Shown here: positions 7,290 to 14,003 of the stretch, piece by piece
How the letters are laid out: the number at the start of each line of letters is the position of its first letter
Position numbering within the stretch: position 1 is the first letter of the stretch
Source: Spirochaetaceae bacterium UBA6089
GTDB lineage: Bacteria; Spirochaetota; Spirochaetia; Treponematales; Rectinemataceae
NCBI GenBank assembly: GCA_002435985.1
Contig: DIXD01000003.1
Span: 1-14,003 of the forward strand
Direction of reading: 5' to 3'
Length of the DNA stretch: 14,003 bases
The notes under the pieces: model-generated
The model's database searches: none
Seen by the model: the letters and a program-made list of their open reading frames with translations, nothing else
What the model was told of the DNA's origin: nothing
Made by a program: the position numbers and the translations under genes

Positions 7290-8027
7290 ATGCCTATTAT
7301 CGAATTGCGCAATGTAAAAAAAGATTACTTCCTCGGAAAAGTGATCGTCCCGGCAATTAAGGGTGTATCGTTCTCCATCGAGCGTGGCGATTTCGTCTCC
7401 ATAGCAGGCCCCTCGGGCTCGGGGAAATCGACCATACTCAACATGATAGGGCTGATCGACATCCCTACTTCGGGCGAGGTGATCATCGATGGGAAAAACA
7501 CCAAAGGTATGTCCGACCAGGAACTCACTCGCTTTCGCCACGAAGTTCTGGGCTTCATTTTCCAGTCTTTCAACCTTATCCCCGTACTGAATGTATGGGA
7601 AAACATCGAATTTCCTCTATTGCTCGGCAAAACCAGAATTCCTAAAAACGAATGGAAAGAATGGATCGATTTTCTCATCGATGAGGTAGGGCTGGGCGAC
7701 TGGCGCAACCACAAACCCAACGAGCTGTCCGGCGGCCAACGCCAGCGGGTTGCCATTGCGCGCGCCCTCGTGACCAAGCCCTCCATCGTCCTCGCCGACG
7801 AGCCGACCGCAAACCTCGACTCGGCGACCGGCGAGCAGATCATCGACCTTATGAAGAAGATCAACCGCGAAATCGAGACAACCTTTATCTTCTCCACCCA
7901 CGACGCCAAAATTGTCAATATAGCGGATCATATCATCCGCCTGCGTGATGGAACCATCATCGAGAACAGGCGCAACGGTGAGGACATCATCGAAGAAGGC
8001 GCCGCTGTCGCATCAGTGGAGGAGTGA
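7290..8027 (+). CDS. ABC transporter ATPase, LolD/MacB family
   Basis: This is the cytoplasmic ATPase that powers the two following FtsX-fold permeases. It has 245 residues, near the usual 225-245. Motifs are Walker A GPSGSGKST (40-48), Q-loop Gln92 in FIFQSFNLIP, signature LSGGQ (146-150), Walker B SIVLADEP (165-172) with catalytic Glu171, D-loop NLDSATG, and switch His204 in STHDAKI. The FIFQSFNLIPVLNVWENIEFPLL stretch is characteristic of the MacB/LolD/FtsE group, whose members drive mechanotransmission or lipoprotein extraction rather than classic substrate channels. The C-terminal 20 residues are acidic and beyond the family core. A GAGGTGGGAG run at 7273-7282 precedes the ATG. It is the first of five genes and its stop codon lies two bases before the start codon of the next. 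Confidence 0.96.
   Translation: MPIIELRNVKKDYFLGKVIVPAIKGVSFSIERGDFVSIAGPSGSGKSTILNMIGLIDIPTSGEVIIDGKNTKGMSDQELTRFRHEVLGFIFQSFNLIPVLNVWENIEFPLLLGKTRIPKNEWKEWIDFLIDEVGLGDWRNHKPNELSGGQRQRVAIARALVTKPSIVLADEPTANLDSATGEQIIDLMKKINREIETTFIFSTHDAKIVNIADHIIRLRDGTIIENRRNGEDIIEEGAAVASVEE
8018..8024 (+). promoter_or_regulatory. Ribosome-binding site that fixes the first permease start
   Basis: GGAGGAG lies five bases before the ATG at 8030 and inside the last codons of the ATPase gene. The in-frame GTG at 8024 overlaps this site and so is an unlikely start. The layout implies translational coupling. Confidence 0.75.
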
Positions 8028-8029
8028 TC

Positions 8030-9529
8030 ATGCCCGTCATCCTCAGAATGGCAATCCGCAACATTAGAGAGCACAGATCCAAAAGCCTCATCATCGGTAT
8101 TCTTCTCGCCCTTGGAGCCATGATTCTGGTCGTCGGGACAGCGTTCATCAACGCCTCGCAGGAGGGTATTCGCTCGACGTTCTCAGATGTCTACACCGGA
8201 GATATCTTTATATCCGGTATCTCCAGCGAAGGCCCCGTATCGCTGTTCGGCGTGACTTCGCCTAGCGGCATGGCGCAGACCCCCATCATTCCCGACTACG
8301 AAAAGGTCTTGTCCATAGTCAAATCGACGCCTCACCTCGCAAAGGCTTCTTCGCTCGCGACCGGGTTCGCCATGGTAACGCGCGAGGAATCGTCAGTTTC
8401 CCAAAATGCTTCGAATAATAGGGCGCAGCCTCAGGATCGATTCTTGTTCCTATTTGGAATCGATGCTGCATCATATTGGGACCTTTTCGACGCCATCGAC
8501 ATGGTCGCCGGCAAGAAGCTCCAGCCAGGGCAGGAAGGGCTCATGATCAACGAGGGGCAGCTCGCCAAACTTTCGGCCTGGCTTGAAAAACCCCTCGGGG
8601 TAGGGGATACGCTTCTCATTCAGGGTTTCTCTTCGATCGGTTTTAGGCTGAGGGAGCTTCCGATCGTCGGCGTTTTCAGCCTCAAGAACCCGGGCACCAC
8701 GCCTGAACAGCTTGCATACATCGACATAGAGTCCCTGCGTATCATGAGCGGCATGACGGTCGGGGCGAATGAGCCGATACAGCTCAAGCCCGAAGAGACG
8801 AGCATGCTTTCGATTGATGACGCCGACTCACTCTTCGACGAGGATATGCTCGTCACGTCCGAGACTTCGACGCATTTCGATGTCAACGCCATTGCGGCCG
8901 AATTGTCCAAGCCAAGCGCCATCGACCCCCTCAAGGCCGATGAAGGTTCCTGGCAATTCATTGTAGGAAAAGTGGATTCTCCCAGAAACATCAATCGTGT
9001 CATAGACTCGCTCAATCAGACCTTTGTTGAGGAGGGCATCCAGGCGGTTGCAGGTAACTGGCAGACAGCCTCTGGTCCCTATGGGCAGTCGGTCGATGTC
9101 GTCAGGATCATCTTTGCGGTCGCCATCATCATTCTCTCGATCGTCGCGATCATCATTATAATGAATACCTTCCTTATCTCGGTGATCGAGAGAACGAGCG
9201 AAATAGGGACGATGCGTGCAATCGGCGCAGGCAAAGGCTTTGTGCAGAGGATGTTTGCCGCCGAGGCTGTGATACTCGCTATCGTATCGGCGTCGATCGG
9301 TGCCGGCCTCGGGCTGCTGATCACCGCGCTGCTGAGGGCCTTGCAGATAGAAGCAACCAATCCGTTTTTCCTCGTCCTGTTCGGCGGCACCTATATGAAC
9401 CCAGTCGCCACGACGGGGAATATACTAATGGCAATCTTAGTGATGATTCTGGTGGGTTTTATCGCTCACCTCTACCCCGTTTCGCTGGCATTGAAAATAC
9501 AGCCAGTCCAAGCGATGCAGGAAGAATAG
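8030..9529 (+). CDS. FtsX-fold ABC permease (LolC/LolE/MacB type), first subunit
   Basis: This inner-membrane permease has 499 residues and the four-helix layout of the LolCDE/MacB superfamily: an N-terminal amphipathic segment (MPVILRMAIRNIREHRSKS), TM1 at about 19-41, a large periplasmic domain at about 42-355, then TM2 (about 357-381), TM3 (about 407-436) and TM4 (about 463-484). The cytoplasmic motif SVIERTSEIGTMRAIGA (384-400), the coupling-helix signature of the family, follows TM2. The C-terminus KIQPVQAMQEE is also typical (P-x-x-A-M). The periplasmic domain is about 60 residues larger than in the second permease and contains a Ser/Asn-rich loop (about 121-134). It would pair with the next gene product as a heterodimer and pass substrate to the periplasmic LolA-like protein (inference from context). 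Confidence 0.93.
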   Translation: MPVILRMAIRNIREHRSKSLIIGILLALGAMILVVGTAFINASQEGIRSTFSDVYTGDIFISGISSEGPVSLFGVTSPSGMAQTPIIPDYEKVLSIVKSTPHLAKASSLATGFAMVTREESSVSQNASNNRAQPQDRFLFLFGIDAASYWDLFDAIDMVAGKKLQPGQEGLMINEGQLAKLSAWLEKPLGVGDTLLIQGFSSIGFRLRELPIVGVFSLKNPGTTPEQLAYIDIESLRIMSGMTVGANEPIQLKPEETSMLSIDDADSLFDEDMLVTSETSTHFDVNAIAAELSKPSAIDPLKADEGSWQFIVGKVDSPRNINRVIDSLNQTFVEEGIQAVAGNWQTASGPYGQSVDVVRIIFAVAIIILSIVAIIIIMNTFLISVIERTSEIGTMRAIGAGKGFVQRMFAAEAVILAIVSASIGAGLGLLITALLRALQIEATNPFFLVLFGGTYMNPVATTGNILMAILVMILVGFIAHLYPVSLALKIQPVQAMQEE

Positions 9530-9539
9530 GAGAAAGCGC

Positions 9540-10865
9540 ATGAACACAGTATTACCGCGCATCGCTGCACGCAATCTATTGCGACAGAAAAAACGGTCGA
9601 CACTCTTGGCCGGAGCGATCGCTTTCGGAATTATGATCGTCACGCTTATCAACGGGTTCGCCGGCTCCTTCATACAGAATGTATCCGAAAACTTCGCCTA
9701 CCTTATGGGAGGCCATGTCTTTATAAGCGGATCGGAGTATACGGAATCCGGTAGACGCATATCGGTCATACGCGACGACTCCATCATCATGCAAGCCCTT
9801 TCGGAATCGGGCCAGAAATGGTCGAGCCTACAGAAAACGAGCGAAACCACGGCGACCTTGATCTTCGAAGGCAAAAGCATAAGCCAAAACCTCACCGGCA
9901 TCGACCTTGCCCACTCAGCGATGCTCAAAGAGCGCCTCGCCCTTGTCAGTGGAAGCTGGGACAACCTCGCATGGCCAAATGCCATCATCCTCTCCCAGAG
10001 CGTTGCAAAAAAACTGAATGTCCTGCCCGGAGATACCGTCGTCGCTCAGTTTCAGACCGTCACTGGGCAGAACAATGTCGGAGAATTTCGACTCGCGGCG
10101 GTCACCGTCGATTCGAGCTTCATCGGTTCCATCATGACCTATGTGCAGCTCGATTATCTCAACAGCCTTATCGGGCTGGGCAAGAATGAATACATGTCGC
10201 TCGGCATCATGCTGGACAATCTCGAAAGATCGGATGCCTTTGCCACGTCGCTTTATACTTCCATGAAAGGCATGGGGCTCCAGCTCTTCGAAAGATCGAC
10301 GCAGGATGAAAACGGCGCGATGACGCCTTTCCAGGCTATGATCGGCAGCCAGAACAGTGAAGAATGGACTGGGACACAGTATCGAGTCTTCACTGTCGAT
10401 GATGTGCTTGCACAGGCGAAGCAGATCGTCGTGGCGCTCGACACGGCCAGCGTCGCGATCCTCATTGTTCTCTTTGCAATTGTGATGATCGGCATATCCA
10501 ACAGCTTCCGTATGGCCATGTACGAGCGCATACGGGAGATAGGGACCATGCGCGCGGTCGGCGTCCAACGGAATGAGATCCGTTCGATGTTTCTCTATGA
10601 GGCCCTCTTCCTTGCGCTCGCCGGTGCGGTAGTCGGCATAATCCTCGCGCTCGTCGTCATGGCGATACTCGGCCTCATCACGTTCGATCCGCAGTCGCCT
10701 GTGTTTCTGATACTCAAACGTGGTCATCTCTCGTTCTATCTGCCTCCGCTGCGTGCGCTCGGGAATATTGCGATCATTGCGGTGTTGACGCTCGTCGCAG
10801 TCTATGCTCCTGCAAACGCCGCAGCCAAAATGCCGCCTGCAGAGGCGCTCAGAACCGTAAAGTAA
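9540..10865 (+). CDS. FtsX-fold ABC permease (LolC/LolE/MacB type), second subunit
   Basis: This permease has 441 residues and the same architecture as the preceding gene: TM1 at about 20-42, a periplasmic domain at about 43-300, TM2 at about 302-325, TM3 at about 350-380 and TM4 at about 405-426. The family motif MYERIREIGTMRAVGVQRNEI (327-347) follows TM2, and the C-terminus reads KMPPAEALRTVK. It starts ten bases after the first permease; the AGGAG ribosome-binding site (9528-9532) includes the last two bases of the preceding stop codon, consistent with coupled translation. The two permeases are clearly diverged, as LolC and LolE are, so a heterodimer served by one shared ATPase is expected. 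No truncation is seen. Confidence 0.93.
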   Translation: MNTVLPRIAARNLLRQKKRSTLLAGAIAFGIMIVTLINGFAGSFIQNVSENFAYLMGGHVFISGSEYTESGRRISVIRDDSIIMQALSESGQKWSSLQKTSETTATLIFEGKSISQNLTGIDLAHSAMLKERLALVSGSWDNLAWPNAIILSQSVAKKLNVLPGDTVVAQFQTVTGQNNVGEFRLAAVTVDSSFIGSIMTYVQLDYLNSLIGLGKNEYMSLGIMLDNLERSDAFATSLYTSMKGMGLQLFERSTQDENGAMTPFQAMIGSQNSEEWTGTQYRVFTVDDVLAQAKQIVVALDTASVAILIVLFAIVMIGISNSFRMAMYERIREIGTMRAVGVQRNEIRSMFLYEALFLALAGAVVGIILALVVMAILGLITFDPQSPVFLILKRGHLSFYLPPLRALGNIAIIAVLTLVAVYAPANAAAKMPPAEALRTVK

Positions 10866-10879
10866 AAGGAGTACGTCGT

Positions 10880-11680
10880 ATGCTTTCAATATTATTGACA
10901 AAGAGGAATAAACCCCTCAACAAACTTACCGTCATACTGCTCGCCACTATGTTCGGCCTTGCAATCGGCAGCATGCCGGTTTCGGCCCAGGCAAAACCGG
11001 ACCCGAAGGCCCTGCTCAAACAGCTCGACGATCTGAGCGATTTTACGGGTAAGGATTTTTCCGCCGTATTCACCATCGTCACGCAGAAACCCGGCGAGAA
11101 AGAAAGCGTAACGCAGACTCGCGTCTTCCGCCGCGACCAGAAAGAACAATTCCTCATTCTCATCCTCCTGCCCGAAGTGAACAAAGGTCAAGGCTACCTT
11201 CGCGAGGACGACAACGTCTGGTTCTACGATCCCACAAGCCGCAAGTTCTCTCACTCATCGATGAAAGAGAATCTCCAGAACACCAAGGCAAAAACTTCTG
11301 ACTTCACCCTCAGCTCTTTTACAGAAGATTACACGGTGACCAGCATGAACGAGGGCATGGTCGGCAAATTCCCGGTCTGGGTGCTCGACCTTAAGGCAAA
11401 CACAAACGAAGTCGCCTATGACAGGGTGGTGCTCTATATCCGACAAGATCGGACGATGCTCTTAAAGCGAGAGGACTACTCGGTGAACGGCAGGCTCATG
11501 CGCACTACCGCCTATCCCAAGTATGTCGAGCTCGAAGGCAAGCTCTTGCCTTCGCAGATTCTTATTCTCGACGAGATCAACAAGGGTGAAAAGAGCCAGA
11601 TCACCATGACGGAACACTCTGTCGCACCATTGCCGGACAGGGTCTTCACCAAGGCCTTCCTCGAACAGGTGAGCCGTTAG
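10880..11680 (+). CDS. Periplasmic LolA-like protein (outer membrane lipoprotein-sorting protein family)
   Basis: This is a secreted carrier candidate of 266 residues. Residues about 14-38 form a hydrophobic signal sequence ending VSAQA, with a likely signal peptidase I site and no lipobox Cys. The mature part is mostly beta: FSAVFTIVTQ, TQTRVFRRDQKEQFLILILLPE, GQGYLREDDNVWFYDPTSRKF, then SDFTLSSFTEDYTV and later strands with VVLYIRQDRTMLLKREDYSVNGRLMRTTAYPKY. The 'D-x-x-W-F-Y-D-P' strand turn and the following 'TSDFTLSSF' spacing match the LolA_like group (I recall Pfam PF17131). Such open half-barrels bind acyl chains. It starts 14 bases after the second permease with AAGGAG eight bases before the ATG. 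The role proposed here, accepting substrate from the permeases and delivering it to the outer membrane, is inferred from family and context. Confidence 0.87.
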   Translation: MLSILLTKRNKPLNKLTVILLATMFGLAIGSMPVSAQAKPDPKALLKQLDDLSDFTGKDFSAVFTIVTQKPGEKESVTQTRVFRRDQKEQFLILILLPEVNKGQGYLREDDNVWFYDPTSRKFSHSSMKENLQNTKAKTSDFTLSSFTEDYTVTSMNEGMVGKFPVWVLDLKANTNEVAYDRVVLYIRQDRTMLLKREDYSVNGRLMRTTAYPKYVELEGKLLPSQILILDEINKGEKSQITMTEHSVAPLPDRVFTKAFLEQVSR

Positions 11681-11701
11681 TCGTATGAAGGAGGAATAAC
11701 T

Positions 11702-13147
11702 ATGAAGCACTTTCGTGGCCTTGCGCTCGCAGGTCTGTTCGCTTTCTTTCTGGTGTCCGCTTTTAGCGCGGGGGCACAGGAGAGTGGAAGCGATATCGAT
11801 GCGCTTTTCGGAGATGAAGTCCTAGTCGAGCCTGAACAGCCGTCCCAGGGCACATCGGAACAGGGAGCTGCGGCGACATCCGCGATCGATCCCCTTCAGG
11901 GGCTTCTCAAGACCGAAGCTGTCAAAATCGGCGGCAGCCTAACCGGAAAAATCGGCGCCACGTGGACATGGAACGATCCATGGAACAGTGGCTTCGATCT
12001 ATTAAATCCCGACAAACATGAACTGAGCCCCGCCCTCCAGAGCCTCGTCTACTTCGACGCGCGGCCTTCAGAGGAATTCCGCGTGCACGGATCGGTGAAG
12101 ACGGCCTGGCCTTTTTCGAGCATACGCAGTTTTTTGGACACGGCAACGACTTCCGCGTCCGTCACCGTCCCCGACATCCGCATCTTCGAGCTCTTCTCGG
12201 ATTTTCAACTGGGCGACTCGGTATACTTCCGCTTCGGCAAGGCGACGGTGAAGTGGGGCGTCGGCTACTTCTTCAGCCCGGCCGACATCATCAACCTCGA
12301 ACAGATCGACATCTCCGATCCGACGACCCAGAGAGAAGGCCCCTTGCAGTTCCGCGTCTTCATACCTTACGGACAAAGCCAGAACACCCTGAGCTTCTAT
12401 GCGATCTTCGATAGCGTAAATCCCGACTTCTCCAACACGGCCCTCGCGGGCAAGGCAGAGTTCGTGCTGGGCAACTATGAGCTCGGCATAAGCGGCTATT
12501 ATCGCTACGACACCTCCGAACGTGCGGCGGTCACCCTCACAGGGCCCCTGGGCAACCTCGATGTGTTTGCGGAAGGGGTCATCGCCAGAGGCAGCCCCAA
12601 GGCATTCTACACTTCCTTTACATCGACCTCGCCCTACTACACCGAGGTGAATCCGGACGATGTCCGCACGACCTTCTACCCCTCGGGCACCCTGGGCTTT
12701 CTGTACAGCGATCAGGAGAACAACTTTACCGCGACAGCCCAGTACTACTACAACGGCGAAGGCTATTCCGACAGCGACCGCACTGCTCTCTTCAATTCCT
12801 TTACATCACAGCCACCATTTATCCAGTTGGCGATATTCCAGTCAATGGCGAATGGAGACATCACGAATTTCCCACAGTCCACCGGCCGGCACTACGCAGC
12901 GGCGAACCTCTCCTTCTCCGAAATCGGAGGGAGCGATTTCTCCGCCTCCGCGCTGGGAATCATGAACATCTCCGATCTCTCGGGATTCGTGCAGCCCAGC
13001 CTGAGCTGGGATATCGCCGACTACCTGAAACTCTCTTTCTCCACGACCTTCGGATTCGGTGCGGACAATACGGAATATGGCCTCTTGTTCCAGGGCAGAC
13101 CCGTAGTCATAGGCCTGTCGCTTACGGCAGGCTCCGGCAACTTCTAA
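11702..13147 (+). CDS. Outer-membrane beta-barrel protein, DUF1302-like
   Basis: This protein has 481 residues. Residues 1-25 are a signal peptide (FFLVSAFSAGAQ). Residues about 27-70 form an acidic, Gln/Ser/Ala-rich linker, and from about 75 a series of amphipathic strands runs to the end. The final residue is Phe after LSLTAGSGN, the aromatic end recognised by the BAM machinery. The stretch 175-225 (FRFGKATVKWGVGYFFSP, then a DPTTQREGPLQFRV segment) resembles the 'G-x-x-x-W-G' strand and following loop of DUF1302/alginate-export-like barrels; this is a motif impression, not a search result. The gene is last in the five-gene operon, 21 bases after the LolA-like gene, with AAGGAGG seven bases before the ATG. 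A function as outer-membrane acceptor or exit pore for the ABC/LolA-like system is inferred. A general porin is the alternative. Confidence 0.85.
   Translation: MKHFRGLALAGLFAFFLVSAFSAGAQESGSDIDALFGDEVLVEPEQPSQGTSEQGAAATSAIDPLQGLLKTEAVKIGGSLTGKIGATWTWNDPWNSGFDLLNPDKHELSPALQSLVYFDARPSEEFRVHGSVKTAWPFSSIRSFLDTATTSASVTVPDIRIFELFSDFQLGDSVYFRFGKATVKWGVGYFFSPADIINLEQIDISDPTTQREGPLQFRVFIPYGQSQNTLSFYAIFDSVNPDFSNTALAGKAEFVLGNYELGISGYYRYDTSERAAVTLTGPLGNLDVFAEGVIARGSPKAFYTSFTSTSPYYTEVNPDDVRTTFYPSGTLGFLYSDQENNFTATAQYYYNGEGYSDSDRTALFNSFTSQPPFIQLAIFQSMANGDITNFPQSTGRHYAAANLSFSEIGGSDFSASALGIMNISDLSGFVQPSLSWDIADYLKLSFSTTFGFGADNTEYGLLFQGRPVVIGLSLTAGSGNF
13113..13132 (+). other. Hairpin inside the barrel gene's last codons
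   Basis: GCCTGTCG and CGGCAGGC form an 8-bp stem (one G-U pair) with a CTTA tetraloop, ending 12 bases before the stop codon. No T-run follows, so it is not a standard intrinsic terminator; it may stabilise the 3' end of the operon message or be chance. Confidence 0.4.
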
Positions 13148-13187
13148 GAGAAGAGAGAATCCTTCGGTAGCACAGGAAAAGGGTATC

Positions 13188-13196
13188 TGGTATAGT
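13188..13196 (+). promoter_or_regulatory. Extended -10 promoter candidate for the flavo-diiron gene
   Basis: TG-G-TATAGT is an extended -10 element with five of six core matches. No good -35 is seen 17-18 bases upstream. It would give a leader of about 80 bases carrying the nested inverted repeats at 13204-13244. Confidence 0.4.
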
Positions 13197-13203
13197 GGGT
13201 CCT

Positions 13204-13244
13204 GACACATGGTGAAGCAGTTGCGTGCTGCTCGCAGAAGTGTC
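13204..13244 (+). repeat. Nested inverted repeats in the flavo-diiron gene leader
   Basis: An outer pair GACAC/GTGTC (13204-13208 with 13240-13244) encloses an inner pair AGCAG/CTGCT (13216-13220 with 13228-13232). It could be an operator or a structured 5' leader. I do not recognise it as a known riboswitch. Confidence 0.35.
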
Positions 13245-13281
13245 CCTTCAATGATGGAACTGTTTTAGAAGGAAGGAGACT

Positions 13282-14003
13282 ATGAAGGTACACGCGATTA
13301 CCGATCACATCTATGCACTCCACGCCGATATCCGAAGCGACGATCTCTTCGAGGGCATTTGGCCCATCCCCTATGGCGTCTCGCTCAACTCCTATCTCGT
13401 CAGGGGAGAGAAGATAGCCCTCATCGATCTGGTGCGGGACTGGGTAGGGGCCCCTCTCGAGCTCAAAAATCAACTCGCTTCCATAGGCGTCATGCTCGAG
13501 GATATCGACTATCTCATCCTCAACCACCTCGAGCCGGACCATACTGGTTGGCTGGCCGATTTTTTGAGCATCAACAAAAAGGCCTGCGTGCTTGCCACTG
13601 CGAAGGGAATCGAACTCGTCAAGAGCTTTTACTTCGAGCGAGAGCGAGTGCGTGCGGTTAGAGACGGCGAGACTCTGGACCTTGGAGCAGGACAGATGGT
13701 GCAGTTCTTCGAAACACCGAACGTGCACTGGCCCGAGACTATGATGACCTTTGCGGCAGAAGGCGGTGTACTCTTCTCCTGCGACGGATTCGGTGCTTTC
13801 GGAGCGCTGGGCGACCGTGTGTTCGACGACGAGCTAAGCCACGATGCACATGAGTTCTTCGAGGCCGAATCGCTGCGCTACTATGCGAATATCGTGGCGA
13901 GCTTCAGCACTTTTGTACAGCGCGCCATCGACAAACTCTCTGCACTTCCCATCAAGGTTGTAGCACCCAGCCATGGCGTTATCTGGAGAGCTCACCCCCA
14001 GAC
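13282..14003 (+). CDS. A-type flavoprotein (flavo-diiron O2/NO reductase), N-terminal part
   Basis: The first 240 residues of a flavo-diiron protein are present; the frame is still open at the window edge, so the rest of the family's roughly 400 residues, including the FMN-binding flavodoxin domain, lies outside. The metallo-beta-lactamase-like domain has the complete diiron ligand set: H82-x-E84-x-D86-H87 in NHLEPDHTGW, His149 in NVHWPETM, Asp168 in SCDGFGAFG, and His231 in PSHGVIW. The substrate-side start MKVHAITDHIYALHADIRSDDLFEGIWPIPYGVSLNSYLV is typical. These cytoplasmic enzymes reduce O2 to water or NO to N2O with electrons from rubredoxin or a similar donor and protect anaerobes. AAGGA and AAGGAG sites precede the ATG. 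It lies 134 bases after the barrel gene and is probably a separate transcription unit. Confidence 0.95.
   Translation, partial: MKVHAITDHIYALHADIRSDDLFEGIWPIPYGVSLNSYLVRGEKIALIDLVRDWVGAPLELKNQLASIGVMLEDIDYLILNHLEPDHTGWLADFLSINKKACVLATAKGIELVKSFYFERERVRAVRDGETLDLGAGQMVQFFETPNVHWPETMMTFAAEGGVLFSCDGFGAFGALGDRVFDDELSHDAHEFFEAESLRYYANIVASFSTFVQRAIDKLSALPIKVVAPSHGVIWRAHPQ

Noticed and set aside
8024..8029. GTG start overlapping the ATPase stop codon as the first permease start
   Set aside because: The ribosome-binding site GGAGGAG overlaps that GTG; the ATG at 8030 is correctly spaced.
9915..10901. Minus-strand open frame opposite the second permease (328 codons)
   Set aside because: Highly charged Arg/Asp/His-rich translation mirrors the hydrophobic permease on the other strand; not a gene.
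11685..11699. Four-codon mini-ORF spanning the barrel gene's ribosome-binding site
   Set aside because: ATG AAG GAG GAA TAA arises from the Shine-Dalgarno sequence itself and has no ribosome-binding site of its own.
13251..13268. Five-codon mini-ORF (MMELF) in the flavo-diiron leader
   Set aside because: No ribosome-binding site is seen before it and it has no feature of a leader peptide such as repeated regulatory codons.

Overview
The window reads as ordinary chromosomal DNA from an anaerobic, diderm (two-membrane) bacterium, most likely a spirochaete of the Treponema/Spirochaeta kind. The reasons are an LptD-like outer-membrane gene behind uvrA, a lipid-carrier/outer-membrane-barrel operon driven by an FtsX-fold ABC transporter, an A-type flavo-diiron protein typical of anaerobes, and moderate GC. 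The taxonomic call is inference; no rRNA or tRNA is present to test it. No gene-free stretch exceeds about 210 bases, and I see no mobile element, CRISPR array, tRNA or rRNA.

Left part (1-5630, all minus strand, read right to left): ychF (ribosome-associated P-loop ATPase), then uvrA (nucleotide-excision repair), then an LptD/OstA-like outer-membrane assembly protein that runs off the left edge of the window. The gaps are 185 and 61 bases, so uvrA and the lptD-like gene may be co-transcribed.

Centre: a 177-base divergent promoter region (5631-5807) separates ychF from a plus-strand class I/II PLP aminotransferase (5808-7082). A 207-base spacer (7083-7289) with two imperfect stem-loops and an AT-rich stretch follows.

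Right part: a tight five-gene operon (7290-13147) encodes a LolD/MacB-type ATPase, two FtsX-fold permeases, a secreted LolA-like carrier and an outer-membrane beta-barrel. Together these could move a lipid, lipoprotein or other hydrophobic substrate from the inner membrane, across the periplasm, to or through the outer membrane. This is the most interesting content. It resembles the known RND(MMPL)/LolA-like/DUF1302-type barrel arrangement, but with an ABC engine in place of the RND pump. The window ends inside a gene for an A-type flavoprotein (flavo-diiron O2/NO reductase), which appears to have its own promoter.
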